From Sphaerotilus microaerophilus (GTDB lineage: Bacteria > Pseudomonadota > Gammaproteobacteria > Burkholderiales > Burkholderiaceae_C), in the NCBI RefSeq assembly GCF_023734135.1, contig NZ_AP025730.1:744001-808000 (forward strand): a DNA stretch of 64,000 bases, written 5' to 3'. Made by a program: the position numbers and the translations under genes. This document shows, piece by piece, positions 1 through 8,049 of the stretch (the stretch's first letter is position 1; each line of letters starts with the position of its first letter). Under the pieces are notes generated by a model. That model saw only the letters and a program-made list of their open reading frames with translations. It made no database searches and was not told the DNA's origin.

Positions 1-512
1 ACATCCGCACCGTGCCCGACTGGCCCGAGGCGGGCGTGATGTTCCGCGACATCACCCCGCTGCTGGCCAACCCGAAGGTGTTCCGGGTGCTGATCGACCA
101 GTTCGTGCACCGCTACTTCAGCCCCCGGCCGGACGTGGTGGCGGGGCTGGACGCGCGTGGCTTCATCATCGGCAGCGTGCTCGCCTACGAACTGGGCGTG
201 AGCTTCGTGCCCATCCGCAAGAAGGGCAAGCTGCCCTTCACGACGGTCGAGGAAACCTACGAGCTGGAGTACGGCAGCGCCACGGTGGAGATCCACACCG
301 ACGCCGTCAAGCCCGGTGACCGCGTGGTGCTGATCGACGACCTGATCGCCACCGGCGGCACCATGATGGCGGGGCGCCGCCTGCTGGAGCGCCTGGGCGC
401 CCAGGTGATCGAAGGCGCCGCCATCGTCGACCTGCCCGAGCTGGGCGGCTCGCAGCGCCTGCGCGATAGCGGCCTGCCGCTGTTCACGCTGGTGGACTTC
501 GAGGGGCACTGA
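1..512 (+). CDS. apt: Adenine phosphoribosyltransferase, 5' end cut by window edge
   Basis: Purine salvage enzyme of the cytoplasm that joins adenine to PRPP to give AMP and pyrophosphate. The open frame runs in from base 3 and reads IRT before VPDWPEAG, the usual start of the Apt core, so the true start lies left of the window and the GTG at 12 is internal. The PRPP-binding loop [14 protein letters not shown] is intact, and the GLDARGFI and IRKKGKLP segments match the family. The length seen is near the usual 170-180 residues, so only a short N-terminus is missing. It converges on the next gene. Confidence 0.95.
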   Translation, partial: IRTVPDWPEAGVMFRDITPLLANPKVFRVLIDQFVHRYFSPRPDVVAGLDARGFIIGSVLAYELGVSFVPIRKKGKLPFTTVEETYELEYGSATVEIHTDAVKPGDRVVLIDDLIATGGTMMAGRRLLERLGAQVIEGAAIVDLPELGGSQRLRDSGLPLFTLVDFEGH

Positions 513-560
513 GGCGGCTGGTCGGGCGTCGCCCCCCGACCCAGGTCCAGAAGGCCGTCG

Positions 561-1163
561 TCAGTCCACCGCCTGCGGCGCGGCGTCGCTGCCCACCTCG
601 AAGCGGTACAGCCGCATCTCGCCCCCGCTGCCCCGGTCGAACTCCATCGCCGCGGCCAGCCCCTGGCGGGCCACCGCGAGGGCGTCGGGGCGCTCACCGC
701 CCATCTGCCAGCCCGCATGCATCGCCCCCAGCGCGTAGGGCCGGCCGGTGCCGTTGGCCCAGAAGCGGCCGAAGTTCAGCACCTCCCGGTGGGCGTACAC
801 GCCATAGATGCCACTGCCGTTGGCCACCAGGGCCGAGATGTGATTGGCCTCGTAGGGGTCGTCCGGCTGCTTCTTGGGGTTCAGGAAGAAGTCGTCCTTC
901 AGCCGCTTGTGCACGCGGGTGAAGGTGTTGAACACCTCCTCGTTGCTGCCCAAGCGGCAGTCGTCACCCAGGCTGCGCAGCGCCTGGATCAGCGCGGTGT
1001 AGTGCGCCACGCTGCCGGTCAGCCCGATGCAGCTGTGGCCGACGAGAAAGAGCTTCGGGTTGTCGCCATAGGCGTGGCCCAGCCGGGCCTCCCCCTGCAT
1101 CAGCAGGGTCTCGGCGCCGATGACGATGCTGTCGGCACTGCGGACCGCAACCACGGTGGACAT
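561..1163 (-). CDS. Proteasome-like Ntn-hydrolase (betaproteobacterial proteasome homologue type)
   Basis: 200-residue protein with the proteasome/HslV fold signature at its N-terminus: MSTVVAVRS aligns with MTTIVSVRR of HslV, followed by a Lys-containing segment (DNPKLFLVG) and the SCIGLTGS strand. Such proteins form self-compartmentalising peptidase rings. No HslU-like ATPase, Dop or Pup gene is adjacent, so this resembles the stand-alone proteasome homologues described in betaproteobacteria rather than HslV. The residue that would be exposed after Met removal is Ser, not the usual catalytic Thr; a Thr follows at the next position. The Asp expected near position 17 appears as Glu. Activity is therefore uncertain. 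It converges on apt and stands alone. Confidence 0.75.
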   Translation of the reverse strand: MSTVVAVRSADSIVIGAETLLMQGEARLGHAYGDNPKLFLVGHSCIGLTGSVAHYTALIQALRSLGDDCRLGSNEEVFNTFTRVHKRLKDDFFLNPKKQPDDPYEANHISALVANGSGIYGVYAHREVLNFGRFWANGTGRPYALGAMHAGWQMGGERPDALAVARQGLAAAMEFDRGSGGEMRLYRFEVGSDAAPQAVD

Positions 1164-1335
1164 GCGTGCAACTCCTGGACAGGGCCCGCCGGGCAGGCCA
1201 ATGGATCACCCGCCGCCGCCGTTGGAACGGCAGGCGGCAGCACGAGGCTGGCAGCGTAACGCCGGTGCAGACCGGCAGAGGCCCGATCTGCCGGCCGGCG
1301 CAGACCTTGTTCGCGGGCCCGTGCATCGCGGCGGT

Positions 1336-2286
1336 TCAGGCACCCGCTCCTGCCAGCCGCTCGCGCAGCCAGCGGTGCCCCGCATCGCCATGCCAGCGCT
1401 CGTGCCAGCACTGGCGCACGTCGAAGTCGGGCAGGGCGATCGGGGGCTCGGCCTGTTGCAGCGGGAGGTTGGCCGCCCACTGCGACGACCACTGCGCCGC
1501 CACGCTGCGCGGCACGATGGCCAGCAGGTCGGTGCAGGCGACGATGGCCGGCAGGCTGAGGAAGTTCTGCACCCGCAGCGCGATGCGCTCGCCCAGGCCC
1601 TCGGCGCGCAGCGTGGCCTCGACGACGCCGTGGCCGGTACCCGCGGGCAGCACCACCGCGTGGGCGGCCTGGCCGAACGCGGCGCGTGACAGCCGCCCGG
1701 CCCCATCCAGCAGCGGGTGGTCGCGCCGGGCGATGACGATGTAGTGCTCGCGCAGCAGGCGCTGCTGGTACCACCCCGCGCCGCTGAACTCCGGCAGGTT
1801 GCCGATCGCCAGGTCCACCTCGCCGCTTTGCAGCGCGGCCTGCGGGTCGTGCTCCGGCATCGGCAGCGTGGCGAGCTTGACGCCCGGGGCCTGCTCGCGC
1901 AGTTGCGCCAGCAGGCGCGGCAGGAAAAAGGCCTCGCCCAGGTCGGAGATGTAGAGCGTGAAGCGCCGCTCGCTGGTCGCGGGGTCGAAGGCCGCCGGCC
2001 GCCGCAGTGTGGTCTGTAGCGTTGCCATCGCCTGGCGCAGCGGCGTGGCCATGGCCTGCGCGTGCGGGGTGGGCGCCATGCCCTCGCGGGTGCGCACGAA
2101 GAGCGCGTCGCCCGTCAGCCGACGCAGCCGGGCCAGTGCGTTGCTCACCGTCGGCTGCGCCAGGCCCAGGCGCTCGGCCGCGCGGGTGATGCTGCGCTCG
2201 GCCAGCACGGCGTCGAAGATGCGCAGCAGGTTCAGGTCCCAGTCCGGGGCGGCGTCCGCGGTGGCGCGGCCTGGATCATTCTTCAT
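1336..2286 (-). CDS. LysR-family regulator, NahR/NagR-like
   Basis: 316-residue transcription factor with an N-terminal winged HTH (about residues 18-77, LNLLRIFDAVLAERSITRAA then QPTVSNALARLRR) and a periplasmic-binding-like effector domain. The stretch FDPATSERRFTLYISDLGE, the GTGHGVVE loop and the C-terminal CWHERWHGDAGHRWL recall NahR and NagR, which answer to salicylate. The ATG at 2286 is chosen because the HTH begins about 17 residues later; the longer open frame upstream has no similarity. It is divergent from the aryl-acid ligase gene with 87 bp between starts, so it probably controls that operon. The salicylate link is an inference from resemblance and neighbours. Confidence 0.85.
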   Translation of the reverse strand: MKNDPGRATADAAPDWDLNLLRIFDAVLAERSITRAAERLGLAQPTVSNALARLRRLTGDALFVRTREGMAPTPHAQAMATPLRQAMATLQTTLRRPAAFDPATSERRFTLYISDLGEAFFLPRLLAQLREQAPGVKLATLPMPEHDPQAALQSGEVDLAIGNLPEFSGAGWYQQRLLREHYIVIARRDHPLLDGAGRLSRAAFGQAAHAVVLPAGTGHGVVEATLRAEGLGERIALRVQNFLSLPAIVACTDLLAIVPRSVAAQWSSQWAANLPLQQAEPPIALPDFDVRQCWHERWHGDAGHRWLRERLAGAGA

Positions 2287-2373
2287 GGGAATGATGCTAT
2301 TTGGCGAGATTGCTGGTGGGAATCCGGGCCGGCCACTAAGGTGCGGGCCACAACGACAGACTGGAGACACGCC

Positions 2374-4035
2374 GTGCTGCAAGGATGCACCCCTTGGCCG
2401 GACGAGCTGGCCGCGCGCTGGAGGCGCGAAGGCTGGTGGGAAGGCCTGACCCTGTGGGACATGGTGGCCCGCACCGTGTCCCGTGCGCCGGACAAAGCGG
2501 CGGTGGTGGCGGGAGAGGTTGGCGAGTTCCGCCAGACCTACGCCGAGCTGGACCGCGCGGTGGCCCGTGTGGCCGCCGGCTGGCTGGCGCTGGGCCTGCG
2601 GCCGCTGGACCGCGTGGTGATGCAGCTGCCGAACACCCCCGAGTTCGTCCACCACTACCTGGCGCTGGTGCGCATCGGCGCGATTCCCGTGATGGCGCTG
2701 CGGGCGCACCGGCTGGCGGAGGTGCGGCACTTCGTGCGGGCCTCCGGCGCGGTGGCCTACGTCGGCCCGGACGCGATCCGTGACTTCGACTATCGCCCGA
2801 TGGTCGCCGAGGTGCAGCGCGAGCTACCGCACCTGCGCCACATCGTCATCGTCGGCACGCCGGCCGAGGGCCAGGTGGCGCACGACGACCTGCTGGCGCG
2901 CGCGGGTAATGAGGCTGGGGCAGCCGCTGCCCTGGCCACAGTGGCGGTGGACCCGGCCGAGGTGACGACGATGCTGCTCTCGGGCGGCACCACCTCGATG
3001 TCCAAGCTGATCCCGCGCACGCACGAGGACTACGTGCTCAACGCGCGGCTGTGCGGCGTGGCGGCGGGCTTTGACAGCGGCACCGTCTTCATGGCCATCC
3101 TGCCGCTGGGGCACAACTACAACCTGGCTTCGCCGGGCATGCTGGCCACCTTCTATTACGGCGGCACGCTGGTGATCGCACCGTCCACCGACACGGCGGC
3201 GATCTTCGGCGCCATCGCGCGTGAGCGCGTCACGGTGGTCGCTGCGGTGGTGCCGTTGATCGCCGGCTGGCTGACCTCGCCCGAGCTGCAGCGCTTCGAC
3301 ACCCGCAGCCTGCGGGTGATCCAGAACGGCGGTGCCCGCCTGGCGCCCGAGCTGCGCCAGCGCCTGCGCGAGCGCTTCCCCGGCTGCACGCCGCAGGAGG
3401 TCTACGGCACCGCCGAGGGCCTGATCAACATGGTCCGGCTGGATGACGCCGATGACTTGGTGCTGGAGAGCTCCGGCACGCCGGTCTGCGCCGCCGACGA
3501 GATCCGCGTGGTGGACGACCAGGACCGCGACGTGGCCGACGGCGAGCCCGGCGAGCTGCTCACCCGCGGGCCGTACACGATCCGCGGTTACTACAACGCC
3601 GAGAGCAAGAACCGCGAGGCCTTTACTCCGGATGGCTGGTACCGCATGGGCGACATCGTGCGCAAGCGCGGTCGTTACGTCTTTACAGAGGGCCGGCGCA
3701 AGGACCTGATCAACCGCGGCGGCGAGAAGATCAGCTGCGAGGAGGTGGAGAACCTCATCTTCGGCCACCCCGCCGTCCTGGCCGTGACGCTGGTGGCGAT
3801 GCCCGACCCGGTCTTTGGCGAGAAGGCCTGCGCCTTCGTCATCCCGAAGGCCGGCCGCACGCTGACGCTGCCCGAGCTCATCGCGCACCTGCGCGCCCAG
3901 GGCATCGCCAGCTTCAAGCTGCCCGAGCGGCTGGAGCTGGTCGACGCCTTCCCCACCAGCCCGGTGGGCAAGATCATGAAGCGCGAGCTGCGCGAACGCA
4001 TCGCCGCGCAGGTGGAACAGGAGAGCCGTCCATGA
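2374..4035 (+). CDS. Aryl-acid adenylating ligase (EntE/DhbE/salicylate ligase type)
   Basis: 553-residue ANL-superfamily enzyme, closest in pattern to 2,3-dihydroxybenzoate and salicylate AMP ligases. It shows the phosphate-binding loop (SGGTTSMSKLIPRTH; usual form SGGTTGxPK), the HN pair of the hydroxybenzoate pocket in LPLGHNYNLASPG, GTAEGLINM, and the hinge/A8 region GRRKDLINRGGEKI, ending with the catalytic-Lys segment VGKIMKREL. GTG at 2374 is chosen: an AGGAG-like site (ggag, 2363-2366) precedes it and LQGCTPWPDELAARWRREGWW is the typical family N-terminus. It overlaps the monooxygenase gene by 4 bases (ATGA), so the two are co-translated. Product is likely salicyl-CoA or salicyl-AMP; a free thiolation domain is absent, arguing against siderophore synthesis. 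Confidence 0.85.
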   Translation: MLQGCTPWPDELAARWRREGWWEGLTLWDMVARTVSRAPDKAAVVAGEVGEFRQTYAELDRAVARVAAGWLALGLRPLDRVVMQLPNTPEFVHHYLALVRIGAIPVMALRAHRLAEVRHFVRASGAVAYVGPDAIRDFDYRPMVAEVQRELPHLRHIVIVGTPAEGQVAHDDLLARAGNEAGAAAALATVAVDPAEVTTMLLSGGTTSMSKLIPRTHEDYVLNARLCGVAAGFDSGTVFMAILPLGHNYNLASPGMLATFYYGGTLVIAPSTDTAAIFGAIARERVTVVAAVVPLIAGWLTSPELQRFDTRSLRVIQNGGARLAPELRQRLRERFPGCTPQEVYGTAEGLINMVRLDDADDLVLESSGTPVCAADEIRVVDDQDRDVADGEPGELLTRGPYTIRGYYNAESKNREAFTPDGWYRMGDIVRKRGRYVFTEGRRKDLINRGGEKISCEEVENLIFGHPAVLAVTLVAMPDPVFGEKACAFVIPKAGRTLTLPELIAHLRAQGIASFKLPERLELVDAFPTSPVGKIMKRELRERIAAQVEQESRP

Positions 4036-5222
4036 AGATCAAGATCCTCGGCGCCGGCCCGGCCGGCCTGTGCTTTGCGGCGCTGATGAAGCGCCAGGAC
4101 CCGCGGCACGAGGTCACCGTCATCGAGCGCGGCTCGCGCGACGCCACCTGGGGCTTCGGCGTGGTGTTCTCCGACCGGGCGCTGGACTTCCTGCGTGCGG
4201 ACGACGAGGCGCTCTACGCCCTCGTCACCCCGCACATGGAAACCTGGGACCACCTCAGCATCGTCCACAACGACACCCGCATCCCCATCACCGGCAACGG
4301 CTTCTCGGCGATTGGCCGCCTGGAGCTGCTGCAGCTGATGGTCGCCCACGCCGAGGCGCTGGGCGTGCAGATCCGCTTCGACACGGAAGCCACCTCGCTG
4401 GCGGCCATCGACCCGGAGGCGGGAACGGAGAACGAGGCCGACCTCATCGTCGCCAGCAACGGCGCCTTCTCGTGGGTGCGCGCGGAGAACGAGGCGCGCT
4501 TCGGCACCACGATCGACTGGCGGCCCAACCGCTTCATCTGGTACGGCACGAGCCAGGTCTTCGACAGCCTCACGCTCACCTTCCGCGACACCGAGTGGGG
4601 CGTCTTCTGCGCCCACCACTACCGCTACAGCCCAACGATGAGCACCTTCCTGGTGGAGGTGACCGACGCAACCTGGCGGCGCGCCGGCTTCGACACGCTG
4701 GACCCGGCGGCCACCATCGCCCGCTGCGAACAGGCCTTCGCCAAGGACCTGGGCGGCCACCCGATCCTGTCGAACCACTCCTACTGGCGCCAGTTCCCGG
4801 CGGTGTGGAACGAGCGCTGGAGCTTCGAGAACGTCGTGCTGCTGGGCGACGCGCTGCGCACCGCGCACTTCTCGATCGGCTCCGGCACCCGGCTGGCGAT
4901 GGAGGATGCGATCGCGCTCGCGAAAGCCTGCCGAGACCAGAACCTCGGCGAGCGGCCCGCGCGCGAGCAGGTGCGCGCCGCGCTGGAGGCTTTCCAGGCG
5001 CAGCGCCTGCCGCCGATGCACAAGATCTGGAACGCCGCCAACGTCAGCCTGCGCTGGTACGAGCGCATGGACGAGTGGGTGCCGGGCCTGAGCCCGGTCG
5101 AGTTCGCCTACAGCTACATGACCCGCACCGGCCGCGTCAGCCACGCGGAGATGCGGCGGCGCGATCCCGGGCTCGCGCAGGCCTATGAGCAGTTGCACCC
5201 GGAGGCCGACCCCGGGCATTGA
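4032..5222 (+). CDS. FAD-dependent aryl-CoA monooxygenase, salicylyl-CoA 5-hydroxylase-like
   Basis: 396-residue class A flavoprotein monooxygenase. The N-terminal GAGPAGLCFA dinucleotide fold and the late FAD-pyrophosphate motif LLGDALRTAHFSIGSGTRLAMEDA are clear; the AHFSIGSG version is characteristic of the subgroup acting on CoA-bound aromatic acids (SdgC-like salicylyl-CoA hydroxylases and the monooxygenase half of 2-aminobenzoyl-CoA monooxygenase/reductase). With the upstream ligase it would activate salicylate and hydroxylate it at C5, giving gentisyl-CoA. It has no fused old-yellow-enzyme half, which argues against the aminobenzoyl-CoA enzyme. A gentisate ring-cleavage gene is not in the window, so the lower pathway must be elsewhere. 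Confidence 0.8.
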   Translation: MKIKILGAGPAGLCFAALMKRQDPRHEVTVIERGSRDATWGFGVVFSDRALDFLRADDEALYALVTPHMETWDHLSIVHNDTRIPITGNGFSAIGRLELLQLMVAHAEALGVQIRFDTEATSLAAIDPEAGTENEADLIVASNGAFSWVRAENEARFGTTIDWRPNRFIWYGTSQVFDSLTLTFRDTEWGVFCAHHYRYSPTMSTFLVEVTDATWRRAGFDTLDPAATIARCEQAFAKDLGGHPILSNHSYWRQFPAVWNERWSFENVVLLGDALRTAHFSIGSGTRLAMEDAIALAKACRDQNLGERPAREQVRAALEAFQAQRLPPMHKIWNAANVSLRWYERMDEWVPGLSPVEFAYSYMTRTGRVSHAEMRRRDPGLAQAYEQLHPEADPGH

Positions 5223-5238
5223 CGTGGGGGCAAGCGGC

Positions 5239-5784
5239 TCAGGGCTCACCGTCCCAGTAATCCAGACTTGGCGCGGCACGCTGGACGACGTCGAAGGCCG
5301 TACCGTCACGGCCCTGAGCCGTCGCGAGGTACTTGCCTGAATCCGGGTACTCCACGATCTCCGGTGACTCCCGGGTGCTGATGGACAGGTACTTCAGCGC
5401 TGCCGACGAGGTGTTGATGATCTGGTGCGGGTAGTCCGGCCCGGCGGGAATGAAGATCACGTCGCCCGCCCGGATGGGCAGGCTCTCGCCGGCTACCCGC
5501 AGCGTGCCGCTGCCTTCCAGCAGCACGAACATTTCCTCCTGGGCATGGTGGCAGTGGTACGGGCAGCCGCACTTGCCGGGTGCGAGCACATCGATGGACG
5601 CCCCGAGCTTGCGTGCGACCGTGCCCGCGGCCAGCCGGGCGAATTGGCCGTCGTACAGGGGTTCGCGGACCAGGTGCTCCATGGGCGCGCCATCGAAGTT
5701 CCGGATCAGTTGCGAGGCGAGGGCCTGGGCGCGATCGGTCAGGCCGGTCGCATCGGGTGCATCGTTCGAAGGGGGCGGGGTCAT
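5239..5784 (-). CDS. Single-domain cupin protein
   Basis: 181-residue cupin. The metal-binding motif lies in CPYHCHHAQEEMFVLLEG (His, His, Glu) and the second cupin motif in GDVIFIPAGPDYPHQI. It is too short to be a two-cupin gentisate dioxygenase. The ATG at 5784 lies 4 bp after the stop of the MarR gene, so both are one transcript running left. It may be a small-molecule isomerase, a CoA-ester sensor or a binding protein; the specific role is not known. Confidence 0.75.
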   Translation of the reverse strand: MTPPPSNDAPDATGLTDRAQALASQLIRNFDGAPMEHLVREPLYDGQFARLAAGTVARKLGASIDVLAPGKCGCPYHCHHAQEEMFVLLEGSGTLRVAGESLPIRAGDVIFIPAGPDYPHQIINTSSAALKYLSISTRESPEIVEYPDSGKYLATAQGRDGTAFDVVQRAAPSLDYWDGEP

Positions 5785-5788
5785 GATG

Positions 5789-6310
5789 TCAGGCTCCGTC
5801 GGTCGAGCCGGTCTCCCCGCCGTCCACCCACTCCCCATCCAGCCGCTGCATGTTCTCCAGGATCTTGAGCAGATAGTGCAGTGTGTGGGTGGTGTCGTTG
5901 AAGGAGAAGTCCTTCAGGATCTCCTCGTAGTAGGCGTGGATCTTGGGCAGGGCCAGGTCCTGCCAGACGTGGCGGCCGGACTCGGTCATGGTGATCAGGC
6001 GGGCGCGCCGGTCACGCCCGTCCGGGACGATGGCCAGGTGGCCGTCGCGCTCCATGCGGCTCAGCACGCCCGACAGGTTCTGCCGGCTCACCATCAGGTA
6101 GCGGGCCAGGTCGCCCACGCCCATGCCGCCCTGCGCCACCGGCCGTGACAGCGCGCCCAGCACCGCCCATTGCTGCGTCGTCAGCCCTTCGGCCTCCACG
6201 GCTCGTGTCCCGGTTTTGTGCAACATGTTTGCGCATTGGTAGAGACGAAAGAAGAGCCGATTGGCCATCTCGTACTTGGCGCTGGCGACTGATTCATCAG
6301 GGTTTGTCAT
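5789..6310 (-). CDS. badR: MarR-family repressor of the cyclohexanecarboxylate operon (BadR)
   Basis: 173-residue winged-helix regulator; the recognition region is GVGDLARYLMVSRQNLSGVLSRMERDGHLAI followed by the wing GRDRRARLITMTESGR. It is divergent from badH exactly as badR is in Rhodopseudomonas palustris, where BadR represses the badHI-aliAB-badK operon by binding near the badH start site and is released by 2-ketocyclohexanecarboxyl-CoA. A perfect GTCAAT-AC-ATTGAC palindrome lies in the shared 134-bp intergenic region. Assignment rests on family, position and the completeness of the neighbouring pathway. Confidence 0.85.
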   Translation of the reverse strand: MTNPDESVASAKYEMANRLFFRLYQCANMLHKTGTRAVEAEGLTTQQWAVLGALSRPVAQGGMGVGDLARYLMVSRQNLSGVLSRMERDGHLAIVPDGRDRRARLITMTESGRHVWQDLALPKIHAYYEEILKDFSFNDTTHTLHYLLKILENMQRLDGEWVDGGETGSTDGA

Positions 6311-6366
6311 GAGATTTCCGGGTCCGCCAGGGACTTGCGCTGACGGGCTGCGCCCGCCTAAGATAT

Positions 6367-6380
6367 GTCAATACATTGAC
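6367..6380. promoter_or_regulatory. Palindrome GTCAAT-AC-ATTGAC, probable BadR operator
   Basis: Perfect 6+6 dyad with a 2-base spacer, 57 bp upstream of the badR start and 64 bp upstream of badH. It is the only strong dyad I found in the divergent promoter region, and MarR dimers bind sites of this size. Binding by BadR is inferred. Confidence 0.6.
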
Positions 6381-6444
6381 GCAATTGAGGTCGCAGCGAG
6401 GCAACCCGTGGCGACGATCCTAACCCTGCAAGGACTGAGTGGAC

Positions 6445-7212
6445 ATGCGCAGATTCGACGGCAAGACGGTGGTGGTGACGGGTGGCGGTGGCGGCATCGG
6501 CGGGGCGACCTGCCGGCGCTTTGCGGCCGAAGGCGCTGCGGTGGCGGTGTTCGACCGCAACCTGGAGGCCGCCGAGGCGGTGGCCGCGGGCATCCGCGCC
6601 GAGGGCGGCCGGGCGCAGGCCTTCGCGGCCGACATCTCCCGGCGCGCCAGTGTGGACGCCGCGGTGGCCGCCACTGAGGCCCAGCTGGGCCCCATCGGCG
6701 TGCTGGTGAACAACGCCGGCTGGGACGTGTTCAAGCCCTTCACCAAGACCGTGCCGGCGGAGTGGGACCAGCTGATCGCGATCAACCTGGTCGGCGCGCT
6801 GCACATGCACCACGCCATCCTGCCGGGCATGGTGGAGCGCAAGTACGGCCGCATCGTCAACGTGGCGTCGGACGCCGCGCGTGGCGGCTCCTCCGGGGAG
6901 GCTGTCTACGCCGCCTGCAAGGGCGGCCTGGTGGCGCTGTCCAAGACGCTGGCGCGCGAGCACGCCCGCCAGGGCATCACGGTCAACACCGTCTGCCCGG
7001 GGCCGACCGACACCGCGCTGCTGGCCGGCGTGGCCGAGGGCGCGCGCGACCCGGCCAAGCTGCTGGAGGCTTTCCGCAGCGCCATCCCGCTGGGCCGCCT
7101 GGGCCAGCCGGATGACTTGGCCGGCGCGATCGCCTTTTTCGGCAGCGACGACGCCGCCTTCATCACCGGCCAGGTGGTGAGCGTGTCGGGCGGCCTGACG
7201 ATGCACGGGTGA
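6445..7212 (+). CDS. badH: 2-hydroxycyclohexanecarboxyl-CoA dehydrogenase (BadH)
   Basis: 255-residue classical SDR that oxidises 2-hydroxycyclohexanecarboxyl-CoA to the 2-keto ester with NAD. It shows TGGGGGIG (cofactor loop, residues 12-19), NNAGWDVFKPFTKT, Ser142, Tyr155 and Lys159 of YAACK. The NNAGWDVFKPF segment and the 255-residue length are those of BadH. ATG 6445 is preferred over GTG 6439 because it gives the usual MRRFDGKTVVVTGG start; the AAGGA at 6430 can serve either. It is the first gene of the operon. Confidence 0.92.
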   Translation: MRRFDGKTVVVTGGGGGIGGATCRRFAAEGAAVAVFDRNLEAAEAVAAGIRAEGGRAQAFAADISRRASVDAAVAATEAQLGPIGVLVNNAGWDVFKPFTKTVPAEWDQLIAINLVGALHMHHAILPGMVERKYGRIVNVASDAARGGSSGEAVYAACKGGLVALSKTLAREHARQGITVNTVCPGPTDTALLAGVAEGARDPAKLLEAFRSAIPLGRLGQPDDLAGAIAFFGSDDAAFITGQVVSVSGGLTMHG

Positions 7213-7247
7213 TCCAACCACCCCACAGACCCTCAAGGAGCAGCCTC

Positions 7248-8030
7248 ATGAATTTCGAAGACATCCTGTACGAAGTCCGCAACGGCGTGGCCTGGATCAC
7301 CATCAACCGCCCGGACAAGATGAACGCCTTCCGCGGCACCACCTGCGACGAGCTGATCCGTGCGCTGAACAAGGCCGGCTACGACCGCGAGGTCGGTTGC
7401 ATCGTGCTGGCCGGCGCGGGCGACCGGGCCTTCTGCACCGGCGGCGACCAGTCGGCGCACGACGGCCACTACGACGGCCGCGGCACCATCGGCCTGCCGA
7501 TGGAGGAGCTGCACACCGCGATCCGCGACGTGCCCAAGCCGGTGATCGCCCGCGTGCAGGGCTTTGCCATCGGCGGCGGCAACGTGCTGTGCACGATCTG
7601 CGACCTGACGATCTGCTCCGAGAAGGCCATCTTCGGCCAGGTCGGCCCCAAGATGGGCTCGGTGGACCCCGGCTACGGCACCGCCTTCCTGGCCCGCGTG
7701 GTCGGAGAGAAGAAGGCCCGCGAGATCTGGTACCTGAACAAGCGCTACAGCGGCAAGGAGGCCGAGGCGATGGGCCTGGCCAACGTCTGCGTGCCGCATG
7801 AGCAGCTCGACACCACGGTGCAGGAGTGGGCCGAGACGATCTGCGAGCGCAGCCCCACCGCCATCGCGATTGCCAAGCGCAGCTTCAACATGGACACCGC
7901 GCACCAGAGCGGCATCGCCGGCATGGGCATGTACGCGCTCAAGCTGTACTACGACACCGAGGAGTCGCGCGAAGGCGTGAATGCGCTGAAGGAAAAGCGC
8001 AAGCCCGACTTCAAGAAGTACGCGAAATAA
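7248..8030 (+). CDS. badI: 2-ketocyclohexanecarboxyl-CoA hydrolase (BadI)
   Basis: 260-residue crotonase-family ring-opening hydrolase that adds water to 2-ketocyclohexanecarboxyl-CoA to give pimelyl-CoA. The sequence follows the characterised BadI almost end to end as I remember it: RNGVAWITINRPDKMNAFRG, GDRAFCTGGDQSAHDG, GGGNVLCTICDLTICSEKA, GQVGPKMGSVDPGYGTAF and the C-terminal KRKPDFKKYAK. The oxyanion-hole glycines in FAIGGGN are present. An AAGGAG site at 7235-7240 precedes ATG 7248 by 7 bases. The MenB-like subgroup is clear, so an ordinary enoyl-CoA hydratase is unlikely. Confidence 0.95.
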   Translation: MNFEDILYEVRNGVAWITINRPDKMNAFRGTTCDELIRALNKAGYDREVGCIVLAGAGDRAFCTGGDQSAHDGHYDGRGTIGLPMEELHTAIRDVPKPVIARVQGFAIGGGNVLCTICDLTICSEKAIFGQVGPKMGSVDPGYGTAFLARVVGEKKAREIWYLNKRYSGKEAEAMGLANVCVPHEQLDTTVQEWAETICERSPTAIAIAKRSFNMDTAHQSGIAGMGMYALKLYYDTEESREGVNALKEKRKPDFKKYAK

Positions 8031-8049
8031 GGCCCCGAGGAGCGCGCGG

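Noticed and set aside
4032..5222. 2-Aminobenzoyl-CoA monooxygenase/reductase
   Set aside because: That enzyme carries a fused old-yellow-enzyme half, which is missing; the FadH-like gene at 51559 is a complete dienoyl-CoA reductase far away.
3675..5309. Long antisense open frame of over 500 codons opposite the ligase and monooxygenase genes
   Set aside because: High GC leaves few stops; the translation has no known domain, while the plus-strand frames show complete enzyme motifs.
5239..5784. Cupin gene as gentisate 1,2-dioxygenase for the salicylate module
   Set aside because: Only one cupin domain and 181 residues; gentisate dioxygenases have two cupins and about 340 residues. It is also co-transcribed with the bad repressor.
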